NCBI RefSeq assembly: GCF_000423205.1
Contig: NZ_AUHN01000009.1
Span: 124,001-188,000 of the forward strand
DNA length: 64,000 nt
From: Jonesia quinghaiensis DSM 15701
Lineage (GTDB): Bacteria; Actinomycetota; Actinomycetes; Actinomycetales; Cellulomonadaceae
Direction of reading: 5' to 3'
Shown here: positions 29,102 to 40,197 of the stretch, piece by piece
How the letters are laid out: every line of letters begins with the position of its first letter
How positions within the stretch are numbered: the stretch's first letter is position 1
Position numbers and translations under genes: made by a program
Notes under the pieces: model-generated
What the model saw: the letters and a program-made list of their open reading frames with translations, nothing else
What the model was told of the DNA's origin: nothing
Databases searched by the model: none

Positions 29102-29383
29102 TCAACGCCCCACGATTACCTGGATTTCGCTGTAAATTTCCATGAGATGTTCGCGGGGAACAACATGAATCTCTCCGCGCTGCCACAGCGCCATCGCAAC
29201 CCCAGGGACTGCGCTCAGCAACCCTTCATCAACCTGCTCTTCATGGGACACAGCAAATCGCAGTCGCACAAAACAATGACTCATTGACACCACATTGCCG
29301 GCTCCTCCAATGTATTCCAGCACGGCACAAGCAACCTGTCGTGGTGACGAATCATCTTGCAGCGCTGAAGGCATGGCGATCAC
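29102..29383 (-). CDS. Stand-alone PTS EIIB domain (glucose family)
   Basis: A 93-residue protein made only of a IIB domain. 'VLEYIGGAGNVVSMSHCFVRLRF' matches the IIB phosphorylation loop, with the reactive Cys37 and the arginines that follow, although the usual Thr after the Cys is Val39. The GTG start overlaps the bglG stop; an ATG at 29374 with AGCAGG before it is an alternative. No cognate IIC is attached, and bglF already carries its own IIB. It may pass phosphate to or from the regulator BglG or another EIIC. That is inference. Confidence 0.7.
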   Translation of the reverse strand: MIAMPSALQDDSSPRQVACAVLEYIGGAGNVVSMSHCFVRLRFAVSHEEQVDEGLLSAVPGVAMALWQRGEIHVVPREHLMEIYSEIQVIVGR

Positions 29384-30252
29384 CTGCTCTCAGCCGTGGG
29401 GGCATTGCTGCGCAATGGGGCGGTCAGGCGAGTGACATGTAGCGCCAAATACAACACCTCTTCATCAGTCACGTTCCACTGAAACAACTCACCCAGCCGG
29501 GCAGCCACGCGCCGGGCGGTTGCGTACTCCCGTGGCTGTGCTTCTTGAACAGCGGCAGTGATTCCGTCCCCTATAGGCAAAGTACTGGCGTGTGTTTGTT
29601 GCCGAAAGAACAAGAATCTCATGTGCGTAATGAAACGCGCGACAGCTGCTGATTCTTCATCAAGCGAAATGCCGTGGTCCTGCTCAATAATCTCAAAAGA
29701 AGCAGCGAGCGCTTTGGTCATTCGCATCACTGATTCCATATCGCCTGAACCATACTGTGCATTCACAAAATGGAGGGCAAGCGGGACTATTTCCTGTGGG
29801 CTAAGGCTGACATCAATAGTTTTTTCAATGTATTGATGAACATAGCGAGCAACTCGCACTTCTGCGGGGTATAGGTTTTCCACTTCCCAGACCAAGGGAT
29901 ACTCAATGTGTGCATTTTCACGCGCTCTCATGACGGCGAAGTTGACATGGTCCGCTAATGGAATAAGCACCCTTTCTGTGATGTGTTCACCAAGTTGTTC
30001 ACGGGCGTAGGGCAGGACATTTTCAATGGCCTCGATGATAGACAAAGGAATATCCGCAACGAAACTTGCGAGGCGTTCTACCGACGTATCGTGGGGCACA
30101 AAGGTGCGTTCTATACGTTCTTTATCGATAACGTCATTCGGATGAGCACCGAATCCAACTCCGCACCCCAAGATCACAACATCGCGCCCAGCATCATCCA
30201 ACCCCAGGACCACGTTGTTGTTAAAGACCCGTTTTACTTGCACAGTTGTCAC
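29380..30252 (-). CDS. bglG: Transcriptional antiterminator, BglG/LicT family
   Basis: RNA-binding antiterminator of 290 residues. Residues 1-57 are the co-antiterminator RNA-binding domain (VKRVFNNNVVLGLDD). Two PTS regulation domains follow: PRD1 with His102 and His161, PRD2 with His210 and His272. All four histidines that receive phosphate from the PTS are present. In the family, loss of phosphate from the transporter and gain of phosphate from HPr let the dimer bind a RAT hairpin and stop formation of a terminator. Two RAT elements that fit it lie upstream of bglF and of ptsH. It is 62 bp after the beta-glucosidase gene. Confidence 0.95.
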   Translation of the reverse strand: MTTVQVKRVFNNNVVLGLDDAGRDVVILGCGVGFGAHPNDVIDKERIERTFVPHDTSVERLASFVADIPLSIIEAIENVLPYAREQLGEHITERVLIPLADHVNFAVMRARENAHIEYPLVWEVENLYPAEVRVARYVHQYIEKTIDVSLSPQEIVPLALHFVNAQYGSGDMESVMRMTKALAASFEIIEQDHGISLDEESAAVARFITHMRFLFFRQQTHASTLPIGDGITAAVQEAQPREYATARRVAARLGELFQWNVTDEEVLYLALHVTRLTAPLRSNAPTAESR

Positions 30253-30313
30253 GTCCTTGGTTCAGCTGTTGTGGTTTGTGGCAGTTGCTGAAGGCTCTTG
30301 CTCACTGGAGTTG

Positions 30314-33671
<3,358 letters not shown>

Positions 33672-33736
33672 TCGATTCCTCCTTGAACCGAGCATGAACA
33701 GCATAGGTAGTTGTTCAGGTACTGGCGAAAACGACA

Positions 33737-33800
33737 ACAAAAAAGACCCAAGCCGCGCAGAGCGAACCCCTCAAAGGGTTCACTGCGAAACTTGGGTCTT
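33737..33800 (-). terminator. RAT-controlled intrinsic terminator in the bglF leader
   Basis: On the minus strand, AAGACCCAAG (33800-33791) pairs with CTTGGGTCTT (33752-33743), followed by six T residues. An inner stem with the loop CCCTTTGAGGGG adds stability. The 5' arm is shared with the RAT, so the two structures exclude each other. Confidence 0.93.
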
Positions 33801-33822
33801 GCCTGTCAGACAGTAACAATCC
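33795..33822 (-). promoter_or_regulatory. RAT antiterminator element of the bgl operon
   Basis: On the minus strand the sequence starts with GGATTGTTACTG and ends with CAGGCAAGACC, matching the consensus bound by BglG/LicT/SacY proteins. It overlaps the terminator by six bases. Binding of BglG should allow read-through into bglF-bglA-bglG-EIIB. Confidence 0.93.
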
Positions 33823-33834
33823 CGAACTCCGATT

Positions 33835-33864
33835 AGTATCAACCGATCTTTCCCTACCTGTCAA
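33835..33864 (-). promoter_or_regulatory. Promoter of the bgl operon
   Basis: TTGACA (33864-33859) and GATACT (33840-33835) are 18 bases apart on the minus strand, directly upstream of the RAT. The -35 box is perfect. Confidence 0.8.
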
Positions 33865-33904
33865 CCATAGACAGAACATCGATCCATCTGAGTACGATAA
33901 CGGC

Positions 33905-34516
33905 ATGCCGCTAACCCTGTTCCTTGTTCGTCATGGCCGAACTGTCTACAACGACACCGCACGCATGCAGGGCTGGTGCGACTCACCCATCACCGCCGAT
34001 GGTTTACGCATGGTGCGCGCTACAGCACACATGCTGGCCCACCAGCCTCTGGACGCCGTCTGGACAAGCCCATCAGGGCGGGCGGTAGAAACCGCTCAAG
34101 AAATCCTTGCCCATCACCCCAACACCCCGTTGCATGTGGATGATAATCTCCGAGAGCTTTCCTTCGGCAGTGACGAAGCTCGGCGCGAAGCTGAGGTTTT
34201 TGCTCAGCGAGACATCTACCAGACATTTCATGATGTCTTGACTGGAGACACCACGAGCTTCCCTGGCGGTGAAAACGGCTTGGAGTTTCGCACCCGCGTG
34301 CGTTCCGCCTTCACCACGATTGAGAACCACCACCCAGATGGTTGTGTCGCCGTCATCTCTCATGGGGTAACGCTCACAACGTATTTGTCCCTGATCAGCG
34401 AATCTCCGCTGATCACATCACTAGCAAATGCCTCAGTAAGCACCGTATCCATCGATCAAGGAAAGCCCAGCATCATCGAGGTCAATGCACTGCCCCACGA
34501 CATGTCCATACCGTAG
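33905..34516 (+). CDS. Histidine phosphatase superfamily protein
   Basis: A 203-residue phosphoglycerate-mutase-like phosphatase. 'LFLVRHGRTVYNDTARMQGWCDSPIT' contains the catalytic RHG (His10). 'SPSGRAVETAQ' and 'RELSFGSDEA' give further active-site residues, and 'VAVISHGVTLTTYL' gives the second histidine. The substrate is unknown; a sugar phosphate is plausible. It starts at an ATG with no ribosome-binding site, six bases after TACGAT, which predicts a leaderless mRNA. It lies between the divergent RAT-controlled bgl and ptsHI promoters. Confidence 0.85.
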   Translation: MPLTLFLVRHGRTVYNDTARMQGWCDSPITADGLRMVRATAHMLAHQPLDAVWTSPSGRAVETAQEILAHHPNTPLHVDDNLRELSFGSDEARREAEVFAQRDIYQTFHDVLTGDTTSFPGGENGLEFRTRVRSAFTTIENHHPDGCVAVISHGVTLTTYLSLISESPLITSLANASVSTVSIDQGKPSIIEVNALPHDMSIP

Positions 34517-34546
34517 GGTGGGCACATAACGCACTTTTCGAAGGGC

Positions 34547-34576
34547 TTGACCAGCAGATATCAGCTGAGCTATATA
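34547..34576 (+). promoter_or_regulatory. ptsH: Promoter of ptsHI
   Basis: TTGACC (34547-34552) and TATATA (34571-34576) are 18 bases apart, ten bases before the RAT element. Both boxes are close to consensus. Confidence 0.8.
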
Positions 34577-34585
34577 TGGAAGCAC

Positions 34586-34615
34586 GGATTGTTACTGAGC
34601 GATTCAGGCAAGACC
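34586..34615 (+). promoter_or_regulatory. RAT antiterminator element of ptsHI
   Basis: The element begins GGATTGTTACTG and ends CAGGCAAGACC, identical in both conserved blocks to the RAT before bglF. Only the apical loop differs. It predicts that one BglG protein controls both operons. Confidence 0.92.
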
Positions 34616-34653
34616 TAGGTGCCCGCAAATGCGGTATACCTAGGTCTTTTTTT
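34610..34653 (+). terminator. RAT-controlled intrinsic terminator in the ptsHI leader
   Basis: AAGACCTAGGT (34610-34620) pairs with ACCTAGGTCTT (34638-34648), followed by a run of T residues to 34653. The 5' arm overlaps the RAT by six bases. It should stop transcription before ptsH unless the antiterminator binds. Confidence 0.93.
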
Positions 34654-34706
34654 GTTGCATTCTTCCAGTGACGATCTTAGATAAAACCACCACGACAGGA
34701 AAAAGT

Positions 34707-34976
34707 ATGTTGCAACGACGCACCTATATCGGTTCCGCTCAAGGCCTCCATGCACGCCCGGCCTCACTACTGACCCAGGCTGTTACTGCCAGCGGGCACA
34801 CCATTTCTATCTCTCGCCCCGATGACACACCCGTGGCCGCAAACAGCACACTGATGGTGATGAGTTTGGCGTTGAAACACGGCGAAGAAGTTGTGCTGAG
34901 TTGCCCTCATGACTCTGGCAAGGACACCCTCGATGAACTTGCCGAACTAGTGGAAACAAACTGGGACGCCTCGTGA
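34707..34976 (+). CDS. ptsH: Phosphocarrier protein HPr
   Basis: General PTS phosphocarrier of 89 residues that takes phosphate from enzyme I and gives it to sugar-specific EIIA domains. The active His15 lies in GLHARPAS. A serine near residue 47 (ANSTLMVMSLAL) matches the position that HPr kinase modifies in firmicutes, although such a kinase is usually absent in actinobacteria. The ATG at 34707 has AGGAAA before it. The stop overlaps the ptsI start. Confidence 0.97.
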   Translation: MLQRRTYIGSAQGLHARPASLLTQAVTASGHTISISRPDDTPVAANSTLMVMSLALKHGEEVVLSCPHDSGKDTLDELAELVETNWDAS

Positions 34977-36685
34977 CGGACGTTGTTGAATCCCTTGTCA
35001 TACAAGGACAAGGCATAGGCCATGGGTGTGCTGTTGCACCGGTTTTTCGGTTCACCGCAAACAACTCCGCACCCCGAAACTCTGATGCGCCACCCCACGA
35101 TGAGAACCCACAAACGGCTATCGCGAGAACAATGGACGCGATTGAGTGTGTTGCCAGTGACCTCAATCAGCACGCCCACAGCTCCGACGGCGACCTGCGC
35201 AACATCCTGCTCGCGACTGTGGCCATCGCGCGTGACCCGGCACTTGCCGATGACATCTCCCAACGCATCACAGACGGGCAATCGCCGACCAGCGCAGTCG
35301 AGATGAGCATCGAACACTTTGCCACCATGTTTAGTGCAGCAGGAGGTCCTCTCTCGCAGCGCGTCACTGATCTGTATAGCGTCCGCGATCGGGTTGTCTC
35401 TCTGCTTGACGGCAGAGCCATCAACCGAGCTTCAGAGCTCACTATCCCTAGCGTGATCTGCGCGGAAGACCTTTCTCCGGCTGACACTGCTGCACTCAAC
35501 GTGAAACTTGTCAGAGCCATAGTGACCGAGCAAGGCGGCACAACAGGGCACACAGCTATTATCGCTGCTCAACGTGGGATCCCTTGCGTTGTTCGCGCCC
35601 CAGGCAGCGCCTCTCTAGCTGATGGCACATTGGTTGCTGTTGACGCATACACCGGCAGTGTCATAGTACATCCCACGGACGAACAGGTATCCGCATTACT
35701 CAGCAAAGCGCATAACCGGCACGTAGCGACAAAAAGTACCGCACCAGGAGCGACACAAGACGGCCATGCTGTTGCACTCTTAGCAAATATTGGCACCAGC
35801 CAAGACGCCACTGACCTATCAGAATCAGCGGCTCAAGGTGTGGGGCTCTTCCGCACTGAAGTGCTCTTTTTCGACTCCTCGCACGCACCGTCACGCCACG
35901 AGCAGTTACCTCACTACCGGTTCGTTGCCGAGCAATTAGGTGAGCGGAAGGTCGTGATCCGCACCCTGGACGCAGGTGCCGACAAACCGTTGTCCTTTGC
36001 ACACCATGACATTGAGGAAAACCCTGCTCTGGGCGTACGCGGCTATCGCTTGGTGCGGACCATGCCAGAACTCCTCGAGGAGCAACTCGCAGCACTCGGA
36101 ACGCTGGTTCAGCAACTGCCAACAAATCAACGCGACCGCATATGGGTCATGGCTCCGATGATTTCTACCTCTGCTGAGGCGACGCATTTTGCCCGGCTTG
36201 CTCGGGCTCATGGCATCGAACGCGTAGGAGTCATGATCGAAGTACCAGCGGCTGCGCTAAGAGCCCACGAGATCATGCGTGACATTGATTTCGTGTCGAT
36301 CGGATCAAATGATCTTGCCCAATACACGATGGCAGCAGACCGCATGCACACCGGTTTATCGGACCTTCTTGATGCGTGGCAACCTGCAGTCCTCGACCTC
36401 ATTGCCGCAACATGTGAGGCGGGAAAACGCCAGGCAAAACCTGTGGGAGTGTGCGGAGAATCCGCCGCTGACCCACTCATGGCACTAGTCCTTACGGGGT
36501 TAGGGGTCTCCAGTTTGTCGATGTCGCCCGATGCCCTACCGCTGGTGCGATGGATACTCTCACGCCACACCATTGCACAATGCCAAGACTTAGCGGCCGC
36601 AGCAAGGAATTGCGCTGACGCAGAATCTGCGCGCAACGCAGTGTGGAGCCAACTAGACCAGGAAACCCGGTCCTTCCTCATGTGA
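34973..36685 (+). CDS. ptsI: PTS enzyme I (phosphoenolpyruvate-protein phosphotransferase)
   Basis: A 570-residue cytoplasmic enzyme that starts the PTS cascade with phosphoenolpyruvate. The phosphorylated His193 is in GGTTGHTAIIA. The PEP-binding barrel has 'GVGLFRTEVLFFDSS', 'RTLDAGADKPLSF', 'IGSNDLAQYTMAADR' and the catalytic cysteine in 'GVCGESAADP'. The GTG start overlaps the ptsH stop by four bases. Confidence 0.97.
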   Translation: MTDVVESLVIQGQGIGHGCAVAPVFRFTANNSAPRNSDAPPHDENPQTAIARTMDAIECVASDLNQHAHSSDGDLRNILLATVAIARDPALADDISQRITDGQSPTSAVEMSIEHFATMFSAAGGPLSQRVTDLYSVRDRVVSLLDGRAINRASELTIPSVICAEDLSPADTAALNVKLVRAIVTEQGGTTGHTAIIAAQRGIPCVVRAPGSASLADGTLVAVDAYTGSVIVHPTDEQVSALLSKAHNRHVATKSTAPGATQDGHAVALLANIGTSQDATDLSESAAQGVGLFRTEVLFFDSSHAPSRHEQLPHYRFVAEQLGERKVVIRTLDAGADKPLSFAHHDIEENPALGVRGYRLVRTMPELLEEQLAALGTLVQQLPTNQRDRIWVMAPMISTSAEATHFARLARAHGIERVGVMIEVPAAALRAHEIMRDIDFVSIGSNDLAQYTMAADRMHTGLSDLLDAWQPAVLDLIAATCEAGKRQAKPVGVCGESAADPLMALVLTGLGVSSLSMSPDALPLVRWILSRHTIAQCQDLAAAARNCADAESARNAVWSQLDQETRSFLM

Positions 36686-36706
36686 TGGGCTGTGATAAAC
36701 AAAGGA

Positions 36707-36758
36707 CACAGCGTGGGTGTTGTGCACGTGGAGGATCGTGCGCAACACCCACGCTGTG
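36707..36758 (+). terminator. Hairpin between ptsI and htrA (convergent)
   Basis: Arms 36707-36728 and 36737-36758 pair over 22 bases with one wobble, around an eight-base loop. No T-tract is present. It lies between two convergent genes and could act for both. Confidence 0.65.
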
Positions 36759-36800
36759 GTGGTACCTCGTTGAGTCACCAGCTATATCAGTAACTGATGA

Positions 36801-38273
36801 TCACCCTTGGCGACCTGGACCAGAGCCAAACATGTCTGACAAGTCAGGGATGTTGTTGGGGTTTGTTGGGTCAGTTGACTGAGAGTCCTGTGAGGATTCC
36901 TCTTGCGGAACCGTGGTCGCCTCTTCAGTTTTTGTTGCCAACGTGACAGTCACTTCGACGTACTCGCCGTCCCGGATGATCCCGAGCGGCACTTGTTGGC
37001 CTGATTGCAGTTCACGAACCAAACCGGTCAGCGCTTCAGCGCCTGTCACTGACTTCCCATTGATGGACACAATGATGTCCTCGGGTTGCACTCCCGCTTC
37101 CGCTGCCGGTGACCCTTGGGTCACCTCAGCAACAACTGCCCCCTGACGCGTGGCGCCGTCAACTTTCCCAGTACCGTCAGTCATCGATACACCAAGGAAT
37201 GCGTGTTCAGCTTCCCCGTTGTCGATGAGCTGGTCACCAATGTTTTGGGCCAAGTTTGACGGGATGGCAAAACCAAGTCCAATAGAGCCCGAACTTGAGG
37301 AGCTTTGGGACCCTTGGGACATGGTCGCAATCGATGAGGTGATACCGATGACCTGGCCTTTGGCGTTAAACAGTGGGCCGCCAGAGTTCCCTGGGTTGAT
37401 GGCAGCATCAATTTGGATTGCGTTGGTGACTACAAGGGTGCCATCTTCGGTTTGCGCAGTGGTTACTGGGCGGTTCAATGCGGAGACGATGCCTGTGGTT
37501 GCGGTTTGTGACAAGCCCAACGGGTTACCGATAGCGATGACTGAATCGCCAACGGTCACAGCGTCAGAGTCAGCGAATGTTGCAGCGGTGAGGTCTGAGG
37601 GTGGGTCAGTCAATGTGATAACGGCAAGGTCAGTTGCTGCGTCGAGACCGGTGATTGTTGCATCGTAGATGCGGCCATCGTCGAGGGTGACTGTGATTTT
37701 TCCGTTTGTTGCGCCTTCAACCACGTGGTTGTTGGTGAGGATGCGACCATCAGTTCCGATAATGACACCGGAGCCTTGCCCATCACCACTGGTCGACGTG
37801 ACTTCAATGGCGACCACGGTTTGTGACACAGCAGCGCTCACTGCCTGCCAGTCAGGGTTGGTTGAGGTGGAGTTAGCAACAGGGACGGTTACCGCTTCCG
37901 GTGCTTCACTAGCGGTGTTTGTGGTGGTAGCCGGTTCGTTATCGCTGGCCGTGAACGCACCTGTTGCGGCTGCTGTCCCCAGCGAAGCCAGTAGTGCTGA
38001 TGCCACGGCTGTGGCTGCGACGGGCGCCCAGATCCGCTGCTTGCCTGCTGGTTTTTCTTGTGTTTCCAGTGGTGCGGGTGGGGCTGGTGTTGCGTGCGCC
38101 TGGGTTGGCGGCACACTGGCATACCCGCTCGCCTGTGCAGACGTTGGCGCTGGGGGCGCCGGCGGCTGTGGCACTGCGGGGATTGGTGCGGTGGTGTGCG
38201 CGTCTGCTGCACGAGGTGTGGTGGGGCGTTGGGCTTCCGGCTGGTCCGGGGTGAGTGAGTTGTTGTCTGTCAT
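36801..38273 (-). CDS. HtrA/DegP-family serine protease with PDZ domain
   Basis: This S1C protease of 490 residues is anchored in the membrane. Residues 1-75 are a Pro/Ala/Thr-rich cytoplasmic tail, residues about 82-105 a membrane helix, and residues about 140-340 a trypsin-like domain with the triad in 'LTNNHVVEG', 'DLAVITL' and 'NPGNSGGPLF'. A PDZ domain follows ('EVTQGSPAAEAGVQPEDIIVSINGKSVTG'), then an acidic, Ser-rich tail. It degrades or refolds damaged envelope proteins. The ATG is preceded by AAGGAGG. It is separated from menD by about 70 bp and is probably independent. Confidence 0.93.
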   Translation of the reverse strand: MTDNNSLTPDQPEAQRPTTPRAADAHTTAPIPAVPQPPAPPAPTSAQASGYASVPPTQAHATPAPPAPLETQEKPAGKQRIWAPVAATAVASALLASLGTAAATGAFTASDNEPATTTNTASEAPEAVTVPVANSTSTNPDWQAVSAAVSQTVVAIEVTSTSGDGQGSGVIIGTDGRILTNNHVVEGATNGKITVTLDDGRIYDATITGLDAATDLAVITLTDPPSDLTAATFADSDAVTVGDSVIAIGNPLGLSQTATTGIVSALNRPVTTAQTEDGTLVVTNAIQIDAAINPGNSGGPLFNAKGQVIGITSSIATMSQGSQSSSSSGSIGLGFAIPSNLAQNIGDQLIDNGEAEHAFLGVSMTDGTGKVDGATRQGAVVAEVTQGSPAAEAGVQPEDIIVSINGKSVTGAEALTGLVRELQSGQQVPLGIIRDGEYVEVTVTLATKTEEATTVPQEESSQDSQSTDPTNPNNIPDLSDMFGSGPGRQG

Positions 38274-38346
38274 GGTGTCCTCCTTTGTCCTGACTTAAGG
38301 AAACACCCGTGGCCTCAAAGGGCCCTTACAATGACCTGAGAGTTTG

Positions 38347-40197
38347 CTATGAAGTGATGTCCCGGTGATCGAGGGCGGCGCGACCTGCTACGCGGTCTGC
38401 TCGGGACATCGACAGTTCAACAACCTGAATCCCGTTGGGCTGCGTGGCAAGGGCGCTTCGCAACTCATCAATGGTTTCGGCTTGTTGCCAGGCCGCTGCG
38501 TAGCCAGCACATAGGTGCTCGATGCTCGCCCCATGTGGGGTGGCAAGGACCCGTTCAAAAAGTTCGTCGTCGCCGTGAGCGGAGTGTTCTAGCCCGTGGA
38601 AGATCGCCCCACCATCATCGTTGAGCACAATGATGGTGAGGTTGATGTGTGGTTCTTGCGGTCCACGCAGCAGCCCGTTGATGTCGTGCAGGAACGTTAG
38701 GTCCCCCACCACAAGCACGCAGTGGTGCTGTGGTTGGGCCACAGCGATTCCTAAAGCGGTGGAGGTCACGCCATCGATGCCAGCCAACCCGCGATTAGCG
38801 TACACACGCACCTGGGGGGACAGCGCCCCGTACAGGTCAAGGTCCCTAATCACTGAGGATGATCCCAGCACCAGGGTGTGACGGGCATCGAGTTCGTCAC
38901 TGAGCAGCATCGCTAGTCGCTGCGGGGTGAAGGGGCCGGTCAGGTCGTTGCCGCTACTCATCTGGCGCATCGAATCAGTGAGGTTGTGGGCTGCGTGAAG
39001 CCACTGGTTCAGCCACTCGCCTCGCGGTGGATCATCGTGAGAGGTGGTGTGCTGCGGGAGGCTAACCAGTTCTGTTAAGGGGATAACAAGGTCAGCGTTC
39101 CCGGTGGGGTCGTTCCAGGGCCCGGCATCCGTTGGCGCTATGACGAGGTGATCCACCTGTGCCATGAGAGCCATGACGGGGCGTGTCAAAGTGGGGTGTC
39201 CGCACACAATGACCTGTGTTGTGGCGTCAACGATGCGCGCAACAGGTGACTCGGGGTGGCGTTGCGCGTGGCGCAATAACCCTCCGGGGGCTGGCACGGT
39301 ACACAGCTCGCTCGGGGCCCCGCTGGAAGGTTCTGAGATTAAGGGCCACTGGTAGCGTTCTGCGAGCGCTGCGGCTTGTACCCCTGCGTTGTCGCCTGCG
39401 ACAACCACGGTGTGTGGGTGGCTCATGATGGGGCGGTGGATGTCGGTGTTGAGTGTTGCTGTTGGTGCGGTGCTGGCTTGGGGAGATGTTTCTTCGGTTG
39501 TTTGTGTGGTGACTGTTGCCACGTGGTGTGGCACTGTGACCTGCGCGGTGGGGGTGTTCACCCACCATTGTGTGAGGGTGGCCAGTTCTTGGGTGGTGGG
39601 GGCAAGGGGGTCCCGTAGGGAAACGTTGAGGTGTACTGGCCCGGGGTGGTGGGTGAAGGTGCCGAGCGCGGCGGTGATGCTGCGCGCCATGATGGTGCGG
39701 GCGTGGCGGGCGTCTCGGGTGAGTTCGCTGGGTTGGGTGGAGGGTGCGGGCAGGTCAATGGTGAGGCGTGGTGCGTGTGCGAACAGCCCTGGTTGTTCGG
39801 TGGTTTGGTTTGCGCCGGTTCCACGGAGTTCGTGGGGGCGGTCAGCGCTCATGACGATCAGTGGTAGCCCACTGTGGTGTGCTTCGAGGACGGCAGGGTG
39901 CGCGTTGGCTACTGCGGTCCCTGAGGTCATGGCGACCAGGACTGGGCTGGTGGGGTGTGCTTTGGCGATGCCGAGGGCGAGGTAGGCGGCGCTTCGTTCG
40001 TCGATACGGACGTGCAGGGTGATGTGTTTGTGGTGGGCTGCTGCGTAGGCTACGTAGGCGATGGGGGCGCTACGTGACCCTGGGCTGAGCACAATGTGTT
40101 GCCCGCCGTGGGCGATGAACTCGGCGATCATGGCGCTTGTGGTGGTCAGTGATGGCGGGAGTTGAGGCAGGGTGGTTGGTGGGGTGGGCATTGTCAT
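38347..40197 (-). CDS. menD: 2-succinyl-5-enolpyruvyl-6-hydroxy-3-cyclohexene-1-carboxylate synthase
   Basis: This thiamine-diphosphate enzyme of 616 residues joins isochorismate and 2-oxoglutarate. 'IVLSPGSRSAPIAYVAY' is the N-terminal signature and 'HVRIDERSAAYLALGIAKA' contains the ThDP glutamate. 'ALGIAVAQPQHHCVLVVGDLTFLHDINGLL' is the ThDP/metal-binding region, with GDLTFLHDINGL as the MenD-type motif. The frame stays open 74 codons into menC. I chose the ATG at 40197, which overlaps the menC stop; a second ATG at 40191 is spaced better from GGAGG and is equally possible. Confidence 0.94.
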   Translation of the reverse strand: MTMPTPPTTLPQLPPSLTTTSAMIAEFIAHGGQHIVLSPGSRSAPIAYVAYAAAHHKHITLHVRIDERSAAYLALGIAKAHPTSPVLVAMTSGTAVANAHPAVLEAHHSGLPLIVMSADRPHELRGTGANQTTEQPGLFAHAPRLTIDLPAPSTQPSELTRDARHARTIMARSITAALGTFTHHPGPVHLNVSLRDPLAPTTQELATLTQWWVNTPTAQVTVPHHVATVTTQTTEETSPQASTAPTATLNTDIHRPIMSHPHTVVVAGDNAGVQAAALAERYQWPLISEPSSGAPSELCTVPAPGGLLRHAQRHPESPVARIVDATTQVIVCGHPTLTRPVMALMAQVDHLVIAPTDAGPWNDPTGNADLVIPLTELVSLPQHTTSHDDPPRGEWLNQWLHAAHNLTDSMRQMSSGNDLTGPFTPQRLAMLLSDELDARHTLVLGSSSVIRDLDLYGALSPQVRVYANRGLAGIDGVTSTALGIAVAQPQHHCVLVVGDLTFLHDINGLLRGPQEPHINLTIIVLNDDGGAIFHGLEHSAHGDDELFERVLATPHGASIEHLCAGYAAAWQQAETIDELRSALATQPNGIQVVELSMSRADRVAGRAALDHRDITS

